Notes under the pieces: generated by a model
What the model was told of the DNA's origin: nothing
Seen by the model: the letters and a program-made list of their open reading frames with translations, nothing else
The model's database searches: none
Made by a program: the position numbers and the translations under genes
In this document: positions 8,802 to 16,628 of the stretch, piece by piece
Position numbering within the stretch: the first letter of the stretch is position 1
Layout of the letters: every line of letters starts with the position of its first letter
NCBI GenBank assembly: GCA_963834135.1
Contig: CAWIAN010000007.1
Coordinates: 124,001-188,000 of the forward strand
DNA: 64,000 bases
Source of the DNA: Bog-257 sp963834135
GTDB lineage: Bacteria; Acidobacteriota; Terriglobia; Terriglobales; Acidobacteriaceae
Direction: 5' to 3'

Positions 8802-8817
8802 GATGCATTATAGTGCA
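8802..8817 (-). promoter_or_regulatory. Candidate BoxR operator over the boxC -10 box
   Basis: TGCA-N6-TGCA (8804-8807 and 8814-8817), the arrangement reported for BoxR operators in beta-proteobacterial box clusters. Reading towards boxC, the bases 8807-8812 give a perfect TATAAT, so a bound regulator would cover the -10 box. The 11-mer GATGCATTATA (8802-8812) recurs exactly at the boxR promoter (9814-9824). No good -35 box is visible. Confidence 0.5.
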
Positions 8818-8864
8818 TTTTGTCGGTTGCGGCTAGGCAGTATTTTGCATACGCCTGGGCAGGC

Positions 8865-9758
8865 CTAGCTCTCCCGCAGCGCCTGTAGAAGCCGATCCGC
8901 TGATTCTTCGGTACTGGTTTCACTGGTGTCGAGGATCAGGTCTGCCTTGCGATACAACGGCTCGCGTACTTCCAGGATGCGCTTCAGATCCGACATGGAT
9001 TCGCGATTGTCGGCCATCGGCCGCATATCGCCTTGCGCGATGACGCGCTGCATGTGATCCTCGGGCGTGGCGCGCAGCCAGACCGTGTAGCACATGGTCA
9101 GCAGGCGTTCGAAGGTTGCCGGCTCGGAGACCAGGCTGCCTCCGGTGGCGAGCACGAAGCGCGGATAGCGTTCGATGACCTGGTCGAGGCAGCGGCGTTC
9201 CAATCGGCGAAAGCCGCTTTGGCCGTACAGATCGAAGATCGCGCTCAACCCGACGCCGCTTTCCTGCTCGATCAGGCGGTCCAGCTCCAGGAACGGCGCT
9301 TCCAGCCGCTCGGCAAGAACCGCACCCAGCGTTGATTTTCCCGCACCGCGCAATCCGATCAGAGCGATGCGTCCGCGACGAGCCGCGAGATCGACGCCGC
9401 CAAAATGCTGCACCAGCAGACGACGCGCTTCGGCCAACTCAGCCGCCGGCAGGCGGCGCAGAAATTCCGTTGTATGTACCAGGTCGACGGGCGGCTCCTG
9501 GCCTTCCAGAACCAACGCCTCCAACGGAATGTCGAGGGCGTTCGCGATTTGCCGCAACAGCAGGATGGAGATATTGCCCTGTCCGGTTTCGAGCTGGGCT
9601 AGGTAGCGCTCGGAAACTTCCGAGTCTCGCGCCAGAATCTTGCGAGTCATGCCGCGGCGCGCTCGCGTCTGCCGTACCCGCTCGCCGACTAGCTTGAGGT
9701 ATTCAGACTCCGCAGCCGATTGCTCGGGAGCCGTACCCGTGGCGGCGGGAGCGGTCAT
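8865..9758 (-). CDS. boxR: BoxR-type regulator: HTH domain fused to shikimate-kinase-like domain
   Basis: About 297 residues. Residues 24-80 are an XRE-type helix-turn-helix (GERVRQTRARRGMTRKIL, SEVSERYLAQLETGQGNIS). From residue 130 there is a shikimate kinase-like domain with P-loop LIGLRGAGKSTLG and FVLATGGSLV. This fusion is diagnostic of BoxR/BzdR regulators, in which the kinase-like domain senses benzoyl-CoA and releases the DNA. The start is taken as the ATG at 9756-9758 (MTAPAATG); GTG codons 9-11 codons further upstream are possible. The gene is divergent from the flavodoxin gene and sits between the two halves of the island, well placed to control both. It probably represses boxC and its own promoter through the shared GATGCATTATA sequence. 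Confidence 0.92.
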   Translation of the reverse strand: MTAPAATGTAPEQSAAESEYLKLVGERVRQTRARRGMTRKILARDSEVSERYLAQLETGQGNISILLLRQIANALDIPLEALVLEGQEPPVDLVHTTEFLRRLPAAELAEARRLLVQHFGGVDLAARRGRIALIGLRGAGKSTLGAVLAERLEAPFLELDRLIEQESGVGLSAIFDLYGQSGFRRLERRCLDQVIERYPRFVLATGGSLVSEPATFERLLTMCYTVWLRATPEDHMQRVIAQGDMRPMADNRESMSDLKRILEVREPLYRKADLILDTSETSTEESADRLLQALRES

Positions 9759-9813
9759 TTCCGACCGCTCATTGTCCTCCACATGCACTATGTCGCGTTT
9801 CCGGCTCACGGTG

Positions 9814-9846
9814 GATGCATTATACTTCCGGGACGGCACGTATAAT
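9814..9846. promoter_or_regulatory. Divergent promoter region of boxR and flavodoxin gene
   Basis: Two -10 boxes face away from each other: 9819-9824 reads TATAAT on the minus strand (towards boxR) and 9841-9846 reads TATAAT on the plus strand (towards the flavodoxin gene). The minus box is embedded in GATGCATTATA (9814-9824), identical to the sequence at the boxC promoter. The second TGCA of the full site is missing here, and the -35 regions are poor, so control of the plus-strand operon by BoxR is only suggested. Confidence 0.42.
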
Positions 9847-9904
9847 AGTGCCAAGCTGAGGATGGAGCTGGTCCTTAAACCAGCCCCGTTGTGGGGAAGA
9901 AGGC

Positions 9905-10378
9905 ATGGCCGTAGACATTACGATCCTGGTAGGAACCATGACCGGCACGGCCGAGATGGTGGCGCAGGAGGTCCAGCAGGCGCTGGAGACGGCCGGTCAC
10001 CAAGCCAACATCCGTGTTATGGACGGCTTGGACGCAAGTGTCTTCGAGGGCGGCGGCCCATTCCTTGTCTGCACGTCCACTTACGGCAATGGAGACGTGC
10101 CCGACAACGCTCAGGCATTGTTTAGCAGTTTAGAAAGCGAGAAACCGAACCTGAGCAACGTGACCTACGGAGTAATCGCGCTCGGGGACACAACCTATAA
10201 AGAGACCTACTGCCACGGCGGCATACGTTTCGACAAGCTGCTCACCGAGCTCGGCGCCCGACGAGCAGGCGAGATGATGATGCACGATGCCGGTTCGGGC
10301 ACCCTACCCGAAGAGGAAGCGGCGCAATGGGTCGTGCCCTGGGTCGAACAGCACTTGGCGCCGCTTCAGCAAGATTAG
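9905..10378 (+). CDS. MioC-like flavodoxin
   Basis: 157 residues with the FMN phosphate loop at the front (ILVGTMTGTAEMVAQEV) and the flavin ring loops CTSTYGNGDVPDNA and ALGDTTYKETYCHGG, all characteristic of short-chain MioC/flavodoxin-like proteins. No reductase domain is attached. It is the first gene of the plus-strand box unit, divergent from boxR, and is preceded by AAGAAGG. Flavodoxins carry one or two electrons between a reductase and an oxygenase. Its position beside boxD and benzoate-CoA ligase, and an FprA-type reductase at the other end of the island, suggest that it replaces the iron-sulfur part of BoxA as donor to BoxB. That role is inference; the flavodoxin fold is secure. Confidence 0.9.
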   Translation: MAVDITILVGTMTGTAEMVAQEVQQALETAGHQANIRVMDGLDASVFEGGGPFLVCTSTYGNGDVPDNAQALFSSLESEKPNLSNVTYGVIALGDTTYKETYCHGGIRFDKLLTELGARRAGEMMMHDAGSGTLPEEEAAQWVVPWVEQHLAPLQQD

Positions 10379-10387
10379 CTGTCGAGG

Positions 10388-10465
10388 TTTGGGCAGAGCT
10401 GGCCTTCAGGCCTGCGCCTTGAACGTTATAGAAGAGCTTTGAGTCGCCTTAGCCGACGGCAAGGC
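10388..10465. repeat. Family P palindromic repeat
   Basis: CAGAGC followed by the hairpin CTGGCCTTCAGGCCTG and a degenerate inner hairpin (GTCGCCTTAGCCGAC). It separates the flavodoxin gene from boxD and may end or weaken transcription between them. Confidence 0.6.
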
Positions 10466-10502
10466 AAGCAATAATTGGGACGAAGAATCGGAGACACTCA
10501 GG

Positions 10503-12107
10503 ATGGCAACGACAGCAGAGAATCGCGTTGGATCGGAAGCCAAGGTGCTGCAGAGCTACCTCGGCGGCAAATGGCAGGCGGGAGCCGGGCAAGGCACTGC
10601 ATTGACGAATCCCACAACCGGGGATACGGTGGCGTGGGCCAGCTCCAAGGGCCTGAACCTGAAGGAAGCATTTGAATACTCCCGCAATGTGGGAGGTCCG
10701 GCGTTACGCAAGATGTCCTACAGCCAACGAGCCGAACTGCTGGCCAAAATTGCGGACGCTCTCGCTGCGCGGCGTGACGAGTGGTTCGAGATTTCGCGCA
10801 AAAATTCAGGCAACACGAAAGCCGACGCTTCGATTGACGTCGACGGCGCCGTCTTCACCCTGAAGTACTTCGCCAAGAGCGGCGCCAAGCTGGGCAATGC
10901 TCATATGCTGCGCGATGGTTCGCCCATGCGGCTGGCAAAGGACCCGAACTTCCAGGGTCTGCATGTCGGCGTGCCCCTCGACGGTGTCGCGGTTCATATC
11001 AACGCCTTCAACTTTCCGGCGTGGGGATTGTGGGAGAAGGCCGCCGTAAGCCTGCTGGCGGGAGTTCCCGTTCTCGCGAAGCCTGCGACGTCCACCGCCT
11101 GGCTGGCGCAGGAGATGGTAGCTGCAGTGATCGACGCGGGCGTTCTTCCCGACGGGGCATTGTCGATTCTGTGCGGCTCGCCTGGCGATCTGCTGGATCA
11201 TCTGCGACTGGGCGACGCGGTGGCTTTCACCGGATCGGCCGACACAGGAGAGAGCATCAAGCAGCACAAGAACATTCGCCAACACAACATTCGCGTCAAC
11301 ATCGAGGCCGACAGCCTGAACTCGGTGCTGCTGGGCCCCGACGTGGCAGCCGATTCACCGGAGTTCGGATTCTTCGCGCGCGAGGTGTTGCGCGAAATGA
11401 CCGCGAAAGCCGGACAGAAGTGCACCGCGATTCGACGCATGCTGGTGCCGCGCGGACAAGCGCAGGCTGCGATCGATGCGATCTCGGCGGCGCTGAAGGC
11501 AGTTGTGGTCGGCGATCCCTCGAATGCCATGACGAACATGGGGCCGGTGGTCAACCTGGCGCAGCGCAAAGCGATGGAAGAGGGAATCGCCAAGCTGAAG
11601 ACGCAGGCCGATGTCGCCTACAGCGCGGAGAACTTTGCGCCCCTCGATGCCGACCTGGCGCGCGGAGCATTCGTTCCTCCGATGCTGTTAAAGGTCCGCG
11701 ACAGCAGCAAAGCCGATGTCATTCACGAGGTAGAGGTCTTTGGCCCGGTCGCGACGGTGGTCCCGTATCGCGACAAGCAGGAGGCATTTGCCCTCGCGCG
11801 ACGCGGAGGCGGATCGCTGGCAGCGTCGGTGTATAGCGGCGATGCAGCGTTTCTCGTGGAAGCCGGAGTGGCGCTGGGAACGACCCACGGTCGCGTCATG
11901 CTGATCGATCCCACAATCGGGGACAGCCACACGGGACACGGAATCGTGCTGCCGTCGTGCATGCATGGCGGTCCGGGACGGGCCGGGGGCGGCGAGGAGC
12001 TCGGAGGCCTGCACGGGCTGTGGTTCTATCACCAGCGTGTTGCCATGCAGGGATCGGGTGCGACGTTGGCATCCCTAAGCGAGCAGGCGGCGGATCCGCA
12101 CGAATAG
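10503..12107 (+). CDS. boxD: 3,4-dehydroadipyl-CoA semialdehyde dehydrogenase (BoxD-like aldehyde dehydrogenase)
   Basis: 534 residues of the aldehyde dehydrogenase superfamily, PaaZ/BoxD branch. Catalytic Cys307 lies in AGQKCTAIRR, the general base Glu268 in NIEADSLN, and the cofactor motif GDAVAFTGSADTGESI precedes them. The C-terminal IDPTIGDSHTGHGIVLPSC and MHGGPGRAGGGEELGG are typical of the semialdehyde dehydrogenases of CoA-linked aromatic pathways. It oxidises the ring-opening product of BoxC to 3,4-dehydroadipyl-CoA, which enters beta-oxidation. The start ATG at 10503 has GGAG nine bases upstream; the stop is two bases from the GTG of the benzoate-CoA ligase gene, showing an operon. 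Confidence 0.9.
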   Translation: MATTAENRVGSEAKVLQSYLGGKWQAGAGQGTALTNPTTGDTVAWASSKGLNLKEAFEYSRNVGGPALRKMSYSQRAELLAKIADALAARRDEWFEISRKNSGNTKADASIDVDGAVFTLKYFAKSGAKLGNAHMLRDGSPMRLAKDPNFQGLHVGVPLDGVAVHINAFNFPAWGLWEKAAVSLLAGVPVLAKPATSTAWLAQEMVAAVIDAGVLPDGALSILCGSPGDLLDHLRLGDAVAFTGSADTGESIKQHKNIRQHNIRVNIEADSLNSVLLGPDVAADSPEFGFFAREVLREMTAKAGQKCTAIRRMLVPRGQAQAAIDAISAALKAVVVGDPSNAMTNMGPVVNLAQRKAMEEGIAKLKTQADVAYSAENFAPLDADLARGAFVPPMLLKVRDSSKADVIHEVEVFGPVATVVPYRDKQEAFALARRGGGSLAASVYSGDAAFLVEAGVALGTTHGRVMLIDPTIGDSHTGHGIVLPSCMHGGPGRAGGGEELGGLHGLWFYHQRVAMQGSGATLASLSEQAADPHE

Positions 12108-12109
12108 CC

Positions 12110-13672
12110 GTGGAGTTTTCCTACTACAACGCCGCCGTTGATCTGATTGGGCGCAACCTCATTCCAGATCGGGCTGACAGAGTCGCCGTCATCGACGAAA
12201 GCGGCTCATATACCTACGCCTCATTGGCTGAACGGGTTGATCGTTGCGCAAATGCACTGCGCGCTCTCGGTATTGAACCGGAGCAGCGCGTGTTGCTCTG
12301 CCTCTACGACAGCATCGACTTTCCCGCGTGTTTCCTGGGCGCGATCAAGGCAGGCATGATTCCCGTGCCGATCAACACGATGTGGTCGGCCGATGACTAC
12401 GCCTACGTCTTGAGAGATAGTCGCGCGCGTGCAGTCGTCGCTTCTGAGGGCCAATTGCCGGTGATTCAGGCGGCCATGGAGATCAGCGGGTGGAAGGGAA
12501 TGGTCGCCGTCGCGGGTAAGAGTAACGGCGCGTACCCGGAACTTTCTAAGCTGGTGGCCTCGACGCCGCCGAGTTGCGAAGCCTATCCCACGCGGGCCGA
12601 CGATGCCTGTTTCTGGCTTTACTCATCTGGGTCGACCGGGCGTCCCAAGGGCGCCGTCCATGTGCAAACCAGCCTGGCGCAGACGGCGGAGTTCTATGGT
12701 CAGGGTGTCCTCGGCATCAAGGCGACCGACGTAGTTTATTCGGCGGCGAAATTGTTTTTCGCCTACGGCCTGGGAAATGCGCTGACTTTTCCGATTGCCG
12801 TGGGCGCGACGGCAATTCTGTTCCCCGGACGGCCAAAGCCGCCTGAGGTCATTCGCATACTCCGCGAGCGACGCCCAACCGTTTTCTTTGGGGTGCCGAC
12901 ACTCTTCAGTTCGCTGCTGGTGTCGCCGGACTTGCCGAGACGGGGCGAGCATGCGCTGCGTCTTTGTGCGTCGGCGGGAGAAGCTTTGCCGGAGGCAGTT
13001 GGCACTGCCTGGACCGAGCACACGGGCGTTGAAATCATTGACGGTATTGGCTCGACCGAAATGCTGCACTGCTTTGTCGCGAATCGTCCAGGATTGGTTC
13101 GCTACGGGACCTCCGGGACGGCAGTGCCAGGCTATCGGGCGCGGCTGGTCGATGACGACAACGTGGAAGTCCCACAAGGTGAGATAGGCGAACTGCAGGT
13201 CAGCGGACCCACTGCTGCCAGCTGCTACTGGAGCAATCGCGAGAAGTCGCAAGCCACATTTCTGGGCGAGTGGATGCGTACCGGCGACAAGTACCGTCAG
13301 GACTCAGACGGTTACTTCATCTACTGTGGCCGCAGCGACGACATGATGAAAGTAGGCGGAATCTGGGTTTCACCGGCGGAAGTGGAATCGGCGCTGATCG
13401 CGCACGCTGCGGTGCTGGAGGCGGCCGTAATCGCGTCGAGCGACGAGAGTGGACTGGTTAAACCGAAGGCCTGCATTGTCCTGAAGGAAGGCTTCACCGC
13501 CGGCGAGGTGTTACGGCAGGAATTGCAGGAGTTTGTGAAAGCGCGGCTGGCACCGTACAAGTATCCGCGCTACATCGAATTCATGACCGAGCTGCCCAAG
13601 ACGGCAACCGGGAAACTGCAACGGTATCGGTTGGTAAGCAGAGAAGCCGAACGGCAGAAGAACGGCACTTAG
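12110..13672 (+). CDS. Benzoate-CoA ligase
   Basis: 520 residues from the GTG at 12110-12112, only two bases after the boxD stop; this start gives the family N-terminus VEFSYYNAAVDLIGRNL. The AMP-binding motif is YSSGSTGRPKGAVH, followed by YSAAKLFFAYGLGNAL (a benzoate-CoA ligase signature), the GIGSTEMLH motif, MKVGGIWVSPAEVE and the catalytic lysine in PKTATGKLQRYR. The enzyme activates benzoate with ATP and CoA and so supplies benzoyl-CoA to BoxB. The substrate could also be a substituted benzoate, but the box neighbourhood supports benzoate. Cytoplasmic. The order boxD-ligase-hydrolase-thioesterase on one strand suggests one transcript. Confidence 0.93.
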   Translation: MEFSYYNAAVDLIGRNLIPDRADRVAVIDESGSYTYASLAERVDRCANALRALGIEPEQRVLLCLYDSIDFPACFLGAIKAGMIPVPINTMWSADDYAYVLRDSRARAVVASEGQLPVIQAAMEISGWKGMVAVAGKSNGAYPELSKLVASTPPSCEAYPTRADDACFWLYSSGSTGRPKGAVHVQTSLAQTAEFYGQGVLGIKATDVVYSAAKLFFAYGLGNALTFPIAVGATAILFPGRPKPPEVIRILRERRPTVFFGVPTLFSSLLVSPDLPRRGEHALRLCASAGEALPEAVGTAWTEHTGVEIIDGIGSTEMLHCFVANRPGLVRYGTSGTAVPGYRARLVDDDNVEVPQGEIGELQVSGPTAASCYWSNREKSQATFLGEWMRTGDKYRQDSDGYFIYCGRSDDMMKVGGIWVSPAEVESALIAHAAVLEAAVIASSDESGLVKPKACIVLKEGFTAGEVLRQELQEFVKARLAPYKYPRYIEFMTELPKTATGKLQRYRLVSREAERQKNGT

Positions 13673-13711
13673 CATTTAGCACTTGGCCAGAGCTAACGGA
13701 GGCAGAAGTCT

Positions 13712-14530
13712 TTGATTGCAAGCCCGCCCATCCGCAGCGATTTTGTTATCGACGGCAAACGTTTGGAGACGATGTGGATTGAGCCGCAGCAGGACGGCCT
13801 ACCGACGATCGTCATGCTCCACGAGGGGTTGGGCTCGATCGCGCTGTGGAAGGATTTTCCCGCGCAACTGGCGGCGCGCACCGGCAGCGGCGTGCTGGTT
13901 TATTCGCGCTACGGGCACGGCAGCTCCGACAAGCTGGTGGAGAAACGGCCGGTACGCTTCATGCATCGCGAGGGTGAGATCGTACTACCCGAACTGCTCG
14001 GGAAGCTCGGGATCGTGAAGCCGATTCTGATCGGCCACAGTGATGGCGGGTCGATCGCGCTGATCTTCGCGGGTAAGTATCCTGACGCCGTCAGCGGACT
14101 CATCCTGGAGGCACCGCACGTCTTTGTCGAAGGCCTGAGCATTGCCAGCATCGCCCAGGCGAAAGTAACGTACGAGACTACGGATTTTCCGCAGCGGCTC
14201 GGGCGCTATCATGCGAATGTCGACGCAACGTTTTGGGGATGGAACGATATCTGGCTCGATCCGGCGTTCCGCTCGTGGAACATCGAGGAATATGTGCCGA
14301 GGATCACGTGTCCCGTGCTCTGCATCCAGGGCGAGGAGGACGAGTACGGTACCATAGCGCAGGTCGAAGCGATTAAGGACGGCGCGCCGCAGACGCGAAT
14401 TGCGATGCTGTCCAATTGCAAGCACTCGCCGCATCGCGACCAGGCTGAGAAGACGCTGGAGCTGATGGCGGAGTTTGTGGAAGCGGTGTGCCTTAAGGCC
14501 GCCGGCGCGCGGAGATCGGCTTCCGTATAG
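13712..14530 (+). CDS. Alpha/beta-fold hydrolase of the box island
   Basis: 272 residues starting at a TTG (13712) with GGAGG nine bases upstream; no better start is in frame. The nucleophile elbow is GHSDGGS near residue 110, with oxyanion sequence MLHEGLGSIALWKDFP, acid residue in QGEEDEYG and histidine in CKHSPHRDQ, so the catalytic triad appears complete. Hydrolases of this type accompany several box clusters and have been proposed to act on lactone or ester side products; no substrate can be read from the sequence. It lies 39 bases after the benzoate-CoA ligase gene. No signal peptide. Confidence 0.82.
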   Translation: MIASPPIRSDFVIDGKRLETMWIEPQQDGLPTIVMLHEGLGSIALWKDFPAQLAARTGSGVLVYSRYGHGSSDKLVEKRPVRFMHREGEIVLPELLGKLGIVKPILIGHSDGGSIALIFAGKYPDAVSGLILEAPHVFVEGLSIASIAQAKVTYETTDFPQRLGRYHANVDATFWGWNDIWLDPAFRSWNIEEYVPRITCPVLCIQGEEDEYGTIAQVEAIKDGAPQTRIAMLSNCKHSPHRDQAEKTLELMAEFVEAVCLKAAGARRSASV

Positions 14531-14584
14531 CGGTCTTTCGACTGCGTTCGATCGCTGCGCGATCGCACTTCGCTCAGGATGACA
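14528..14584. repeat. Family D repeat
   Basis: Begins TAGCGGTCTTTCGACTGCG and ends GCTCAGGATGACAG with a palindromic ATCGCTGCGCGAT core. It overlaps the last codons of the hydrolase gene. Between it and the thioesterase, at 14650-14684, a unit close to AAAAGCC/T is repeated four to five times, a tandem micro-repeat also seen at 21265-21294 and 47693-47735. Confidence 0.6.
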
Positions 14585-14694
14585 GCAAAGAACGGGAACG
14601 GTGCAGAGAGACGGTTAGCGCAGGTCAAAATAGTAGGCGGAGATTGAGCTAAAAGCCAAAAGCTAAGAGCCAAAAGCGAAAAGCGGGGTCACGA

Positions 14695-15144
14695 ATGGCT
14701 GAGTGGGTACACACATTTAAAGGCGCGGTCCTGGCTTCGGAATATGACGAGGCCAGCCACATGAACTCGCGCATGTATGTTTCGCGCTTCGATCAGGCCA
14801 CCTGGTTCCTGCTGCACGCCATCGGGCTGACGCCGGCGTCGATCAAGCAGCAGAACCAGCGCATTGCCATCGTTCGCCAGAACTATCAGTTTCTGGACGA
14901 GCTGCGCGGCGGCGAACTGGTCGAGATCAAGAGCGGCTTCCTGGCCGTGGGCGAAAAATATTTCCGCTTCATCCACCAGATGTATAACGACGAGACCGGC
15001 AAGATGGTGGCGACCTGCGACAGCGTTGCCGTGCAGGCCAGTCTCGAGTCGGGGAAGAGCATTCCGCTAACTGCGGCGTTGCAGGAGAAGGCGAAGCGAT
15101 ACCTGGTGACGTCGAATGTGCCGCTGGATGCGGCGGTGGGATAA
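14695..15144 (+). CDS. Hot-dog fold acyl-CoA thioesterase (4-hydroxybenzoyl-CoA thioesterase family)
   Basis: 149 residues. The front half (VLASEYDEASHMNSRMYVSR, then FDQATWFLLHAIGLTP) matches the hot-dog thioesterase pattern with the catalytic acid/asparagine segment D-x-x-x-H-MN. Later parts include RIAIVRQNYQFLDEL and FRFIHQMYNDETGKMVATCD. A thioesterase at the end of a benzoate pathway would release CoA from stalled benzoyl-CoA or other intermediates, protecting the CoA pool; this is inference from context. It starts 165 bases after the hydrolase and is the last gene of the plus-strand run, convergent with hemW. Confidence 0.88.
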   Translation: MAEWVHTFKGAVLASEYDEASHMNSRMYVSRFDQATWFLLHAIGLTPASIKQQNQRIAIVRQNYQFLDELRGGELVEIKSGFLAVGEKYFRFIHQMYNDETGKMVATCDSVAVQASLESGKSIPLTAALQEKAKRYLVTSNVPLDAAVG

Positions 15145-15186
15145 GACATGAAAGCTCGGTGGCGGCGCACCTAAGGGTGCATCCTT

Positions 15187-16439
15187 TCAAAGCTGGTTAT
15201 CTTCGTGGAGAAATCGCTCGAAGACCTCATTGGACAGCAATCTTCCGCGCGGCGTAAGACGAAGGCGACCGGCCGATCCTTCCAATAACTCTGCTTCGAT
15301 CAGCTCATCGATCGTCGTCTGATAGTTATCGACCGCTGCTGAACCGAACTGTCTGCGAACACCGTCGAGCGAAACCCCGCGATTCAAACGCAGTCCGAGG
15401 AAGAACGATTCCTCGAGCGCGGCCTGAGCGTCGACGAGTATTCGCGACTCTTTAAGCTGCTCGGCGCAGCAATCGCGCCAGTGTGCGATCGCGAGAATTC
15501 TTCCAGCGAGTCGGGAGTCGCGAAGCGCACCGCCTCCACACCCTTCGACTTCAGCTCGTCATTCGACATCAACATCGAGTGCGCATCAACGCCGAATCCC
15601 AGATACGGCTGACGTGTCCAATACTTGAGATTATGCCGCGAATCGCGCAATCCGATTCCGTGGGTTACCGGCCGTGCGAAGTTCGAGATCTCGTACTGCT
15701 CGACGCCGCCTTTCGCCAGCCGCTCGAAGGCAGCCAGATAGAGATCGGCCGTGAGATCGTCGTCGGGAACGAAGTGCGCATGATAACGGCTGCCGCCGGC
15801 GAGAAGTTCGTTGCCCAGTCGCGAGTCCTCATCCACCTCCAACATGTAAACGCTGACGTGAGGCACGCCGGTCGCGAGCGTTTCGCTCAATGAAAAATCC
15901 CAGCTTTGTTGCGTCTGGTGCGGCAGTCCGGCGATCAAGTCAATGCTGAGGTTGCCAATTCCGGCGGCACGAAGCCGCGCAATGTCGTCGAGCACGATGG
16001 CGCGGGTGTGAAGGCGGCCGACGGAGCTGCTTTCCTGGTCGACAAACGATTGCACGCCAAGGCTGACGCGATTCGCGCCGCAACGAAGCAAGGTGTCGAT
16101 GACATCGCTGGTGATCGTTCCCGGCGCGCACTCCACGGTGATCTCGGCACTGGGGGTGACGTCGAAGTGATCGTGGACAGCGTGAAACATGCGTTCCAGC
16201 TGATCGGGAGCGAGAACGGAAGGCGTGCCACCGCCCAGGTAAATCGAGTCAACGGCGCGGTCAAGATCCCCACCCAGCTCGCGGGCGAGGTTGTCTGCCG
16301 CGGCTACATCCAAACACACCTGCTGCACGTACCTATCGAATACCGCGCGCGAGAAGACTCCCGAGGCGAAGTTGCAGAAGCTGCACTTCGTGCGGCAAAA
16401 CGGTACGGAGATGTATAGTCCCAGAGGCAAGCACTTCAA
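15187..16439 (-). CDS. hemW: HemW, radical SAM heme chaperone (coproporphyrinogen oxidase-like), frameshifted
   Basis: The N-terminal 330 codons contain the radical SAM motif CRTKCSFC, LGGGTPS, NRVSLGVQSF, SIDLIAGLPHQT and LEVDEDSRL, and later YEISNFARP and YLGFGVDAHS, all HemW signatures. The reading frame breaks near 15478-15492; the other frame then continues with LKESRILVDAQAALEESFF, LGLRLNRGVSLDGV and the winged-helix-like tail ending FLHEDNQL. The whole span is one base short of a multiple of three, so here a base seems to be missing. HemW is a conserved heme-trafficking protein, which makes sequence error likelier than inactivation. The start is a TTG at 16437-16439; no clear ribosome site. 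Confidence 0.88.
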
Positions 16440-16628
16440 GACTAGCAGTTAGCGGATGGCCCTGGCCAAATGTCAAATTAATGTGGAATTTCGGGCTGTT
16501 TGCCGGTGCGCCGGACCGCAGGATCATATTCTGCACATCAAATGATCCAGGTTACGCATCTCAAGTGGGTCCCTGCGAATCAGCCGGATGGCGATGTAAG
16601 CTAATTGTTAATCGCTAGTTGCTCCCTT

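Noticed and set aside
7822..8802. Long open frame (326 codons) antisense to boxC
   Set aside because: It mirrors the codons of boxC, has no ribosome site and no family features; boxC has clear homology on the other strand.
10503..12107. The aldehyde dehydrogenase as bifunctional PaaZ
   Set aside because: The C-terminal hydratase domain of PaaZ is missing and the box context fits BoxD.
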